From Candidatus Methylomirabilota bacterium (GTDB lineage Bacteria > Methylomirabilota > Methylomirabilia > Methylomirabilales > 2-02-FULL-66-22): DNA of 7,811 bases. The position numbers were made by a program, and so were the translations under genes. The stretch's first letter is position 1. Each line of letters starts with the position of its first letter. This document shows, in pieces, positions 6,539-7,811 of this stretch. The notes beneath the pieces are model-generated. The model made no database searches. It was given only the letters and a program-made list of their open reading frames with translations, and had not been told where the DNA came from. The stretch covers positions 1 to 7,811 of the forward strand of contig JACQXP010000365.1 in assembly GCA_016208645.1 (NCBI GenBank), given 5' to 3'.

Positions 6539-6573
6539 CGGGGCAGACAAGTTCTCTGCGCGAGAACAGGGTC

Positions 6574-6716
6574 CGGGGCTCGCAAGGCTCGTTGTTGACA
6601 CTCATCAAGGGGAAGCGTACATACACCTCCAGCGGGCTCCGGCCCCCCACCTTTTCGCCGGACCCCTCTCCCCCCACCCCTACGAAGCACCTCGCGGGCC
6701 CAGGGGCCCGTAATCG
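6574..6716. repeat. Direct repeat copy 1 (about 143 bp), upstream of vapBC
   Basis: This copy and the one at 7440-7583 agree at about 130 of 144 aligned positions, with one indel in a C-run. The first 75 bp (6574-6648) are identical. It contains two potential hairpins kept in both copies: TCCGGC/GCCGGA (6638-6643 with 6657-6662) and CGGGCC/GGCCCG (6695-6700 with 6705-6710). It begins 81 bp after the higA stop. A promoter-like TTGACA-N17-TACATA (6595-6623) points towards vapB, but its -10 is poor. Confidence 0.85.
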
Positions 6717-6761
6717 GAATCAGTCCAACGTGACAAAAGTGGCAACGTCCCCAATTATGTA

Positions 6762-6790
6762 TTGCCAAGTATGCATCCGTAGACTATAAT
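6762..6790 (+). promoter_or_regulatory. Near-consensus sigma70 promoter of the truncated vapB-vapC
   Basis: TTGCCA (6762-6767, five of six consensus bases) and TATAAT (6785-6790, perfect) are separated by the ideal 17 bp. Transcription would start near 6797. That is inside what should be the vapB N-terminal coding region in intact homologues, because in-frame codons just downstream still read like antitoxin sequence. No inverted repeat overlaps it, so the expected VapB operator seems absent and expression may be unregulated by the antitoxin. Confidence 0.75.
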
Positions 6791-6831
6791 CCATACCGAC
6801 CCTGGAACCCAGGAGCATACGCCCCGGAACC

Positions 6832-6972
6832 GTGCTTGAGTTCCGTGAAGAGGCCGACAGGCTCGTCGCCGAGAAGGCGGAGACGGCGGGCGCCTTGGAC
6901 CGCTGGTACGGCAGCCTCGGCCAAAAGCGGCGGACGGACGACATCATCCGGGCGCTGCGAGGCGAACCGTGA
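6832..6972 (+). CDS. vapB: AbrB-type VapB antitoxin, N-terminally truncated
   Basis: The 46-residue frame VLEFREEADRLVAEKA... through GSLGQKRRTDDIIRALRGEP matches the C-terminal half of AbrB/MazE-fold VapB antitoxins. In those proteins a DNA-binding domain (VSEKGQVTIP...LGIRPG) precedes LEFREE. Here the in-frame codons just upstream read SIRPGT, so the join is preserved, but a TAA at 6787 and two missing codons in the IP...RPG stretch destroy the rest. The retained part is the one expected to bind the toxin. GTG is the first usual start after that stop; the nearest AGGAG lies 16 nt upstream, too far for efficient initiation. The stop overlaps vapC by 4 nt. It could be a working toxin-binding peptide without autorepression, or a decaying pseudogene. 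Confidence 0.68.
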   Translation: MLEFREEADRLVAEKAETAGALDRWYGSLGQKRRTDDIIRALRGEP

Positions 6973-7373
6973 TTACGGCCGTCGATTCGAGCATCATCAT
7001 TGACGTCCTCGAGCCCGATCCGGACCATGGTCCCAGTTCCCGGGAGGCGCTCCGACGCTGCCTGCGCGAAGGATCCATGGTTGCCTGTGATGTCGTCTGG
7101 GCCGAGGTGGCGACCGCCTTCGGTCACGCCCAGGCGCGAGCCGTCGAGGCGCTCCGCGAGATCGGGATCGCCTATTCAGCCATGAGCGAGGAGGCGGCGC
7201 TCCGCGCCGCGGAGTGCTGGTACCGGTTCAGGAAACGGTCCGGCGGGAAGGAGCGCATCGTGGCCGACTTCCTGGTGGGCGGCCACGCCCTCGTCCAAGC
7301 GGACAGGTTACTGACGCGGGACCGGGGCTTCTATCGGAACTACTTCAAGCCACTCAAGCTGGTCGTGCCCTGA
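6969..7373 (+). CDS. vapC: VapC-family PIN-domain ribonuclease toxin
   Basis: The 134-residue protein is a complete PIN domain, a Mg2+-dependent RNase that as a VapC toxin blocks translation by cutting tRNA or rRNA. The four acidic active-site positions are present: D6 in AVDSSIIID, E46 in VVWAEVA, D100 in RIVADFLVGGHA and D118 in LLTRDRGFY. The family-typical ending YRNYFKPLKLVVP is intact. It starts at GTG in a 4-nt GTGA overlap with the truncated vapB, with GAGG 6 nt upstream, so it is translationally coupled and also has its own ribosome site. An apparently active toxin behind a damaged antitoxin is unusual. Either the 46-residue antitoxin still neutralises it, or a related VapB elsewhere does, or expression is too low to harm. 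Confidence 0.92.
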   Translation: MITAVDSSIIIDVLEPDPDHGPSSREALRRCLREGSMVACDVVWAEVATAFGHAQARAVEALREIGIAYSAMSEEAALRAAECWYRFRKRSGGKERIVADFLVGGHALVQADRLLTRDRGFYRNYFKPLKLVVP

Positions 7374-7811
7374 GTTGGACGGAGGTGCAGGGAACGATGG
7401 GTCTCAACGCCCATTCGGCCATCGGGCAAAGACACGGCGCGGGGCTCGCAAGGCTCGTTGTTGACACTCATCAAGGGGAAGCGTACATACACCTCCAGCG
7501 GGCTCCGGCCCCCCCACTCTTTCGCCGGACCTCTCTCCGCACACCCCAACGAAGCACCTGACGGGCCAACCAGCCCGTGATCGCTGCCCACCACGCATGC
7601 CCCCGGCCTGCGGCAGCGACCTGGTTTTTGCCCCGATTCGTATGTCCGGCTATTGCAAAGTCGTACCTTGAACTATCCAGGCATAGCTCCTATCATGCCT
7701 CCAAGGCGCCTCACGCAAGCAGTCCTCGGCCAGAGTTCCGGACACGGTCAATCGGCTTCCGGGTCGATGAGGCACACTCCGATCATCGGTTGCAGAGCCG
7801 CGAGAACGGCA
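7374..7811. other. Non-coding right end of the window
   Basis: These 438 bp contain copy 2 of the direct repeat. Downstream is a two-part hairpin: CCTTG/CAAGG (7666-7670 with 7702-7706) around AGGCAT/ATGCCT (7679-7684 with 7695-7700). No gene is convincing. On the minus strand a short open frame entering from the right edge reads AVLAALQPMIGVCLIDPEAD and stops at 7748. It could be the C-terminus of a gene lying outside the window, but twenty codons are too few to call. A plus-strand frame from an ATG at 7695 is also open to the edge. Confidence 0.55.
7440..7583. repeat. Direct repeat copy 2 (about 144 bp), downstream of vapC
   Basis: This is the second copy of the repeat at 6574-6716, in the same orientation and starting 866 bp later, 67 bp after the vapC stop. 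The first hairpin TCCGGC/GCCGGA is kept (7504-7509 with 7524-7529). The second is kept as ACGGGC/GCCCGT (7561-7566 with 7573-7578), although its loop differs from that of copy 1. Divergence is confined to the second half. Confidence 0.85.

Larger units (their letters stand above)
6494..6831. other. Intergenic region between higA and the truncated vapB
   Basis: This 338-bp spacer contains, in order, the inverted repeat at the higA stop, a small hairpin GTTCTC/GAGAAC at 6551-6567, copy 1 of the direct repeat, and the vapB-vapC promoter. After the promoter come the decayed codons of the missing part of vapB (ending SIRPGT before the GTG). No separate gene is supported. Confidence 0.7.

Noticed and set aside
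6728..6789. A frame beginning GTGACAAAAGTGGCAACGTCC (VTKVATS) as the lost N-terminus of VapB
   Set aside because: It is in a different frame, lacks the GQVTIP core, and coincides with the promoter hexamers. The resemblance to AbrB N-termini is too short to trust.
6574..7583. CRISPR array or integron attachment sites
   Set aside because: There are only two long copies 866 bp apart, with genes rather than short spacers between them. No cas or integrase gene is visible.
6345..7594. Shared minus-strand frames reading SPLEVYVRFPLMSVNNEPC in both repeat copies as a conserved protein
   Set aside because: The identity is at DNA level over the exact 75 bp. A C-run indel shifts the relative frame beyond it, and one frame runs antisense into higA.
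7748..7811. C-terminal end of a minus-strand gene at the right edge
   Set aside because: Only about twenty codons (AVLAALQPMIGVCLIDPEAD) are visible. Plausible, but not supportable without sequence beyond the edge.

Overview
The window is GC-rich bacterial chromosome. Coding regions are dense and separated by 100-440 bp spacers that carry repeats. Everything is bacterial in style: Shine-Dalgarno sites, GTG starts, 4-nt GTGA stop/start overlaps and sigma70-like promoters. There is no rRNA, tRNA or transposase. High GC, a sarcosine/dimethylglycine-type dehydrogenase, a LemA-DUF2207 pair and several toxin-antitoxin (TA) genes fit a soil or sediment lineage such as Rokubacteria/Methylomirabilota or a deltaproteobacterial group. 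That placement is a guess from style, not from a marker gene.

Left half (1-4636), all on the minus strand. In transcription order: lemA, a DUF2207 membrane protein, a PLP-dependent cysteine-synthase-family enzyme, a 284-bp spacer rich in inverted repeats, and the 5' part of an FAD-dependent dehydrogenase that runs off the left edge. lemA and DUF2207 lie 19 bp apart behind a good sigma70 promoter (TTTACA-N17-TATAGT). The cysteine-synthase-like gene follows 94 bp later and may be in the same transcript. The dehydrogenase is probably transcribed separately.

Right half (4950-7811), all on the plus strand. First comes an unrecognised 341-aa protein whose C-terminal third resembles HEPN/abortive-infection-type helical domains but lacks the usual Arg-Asn before the His. 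Two damaged TA loci follow. Locus 1 is a canonical HigA antitoxin behind an apparently intact autoregulated promoter, but its HigB toxin is reduced to 21 codons. Locus 2 is an apparently complete VapC PIN-domain toxin behind a VapB antitoxin that lost its N-terminal AbrB DNA-binding domain. A near-consensus promoter (TTGCCA-N17-TATAAT) now sits where that domain should be encoded. In both loci the second gene starts at a GTGA overlap.

A ~144-bp direct repeat (about 90% identical, first 75 bp exact) lies just downstream of higA and again just downstream of vapC, so it brackets the vapBC locus. The most interesting points are the two complementary half-losses in adjacent TA loci, the repeat pair around vapBC, and a structured 149-bp inverted-repeat element between the dehydrogenase and the cysteine-synthase-like gene. 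I see no clearly new system.
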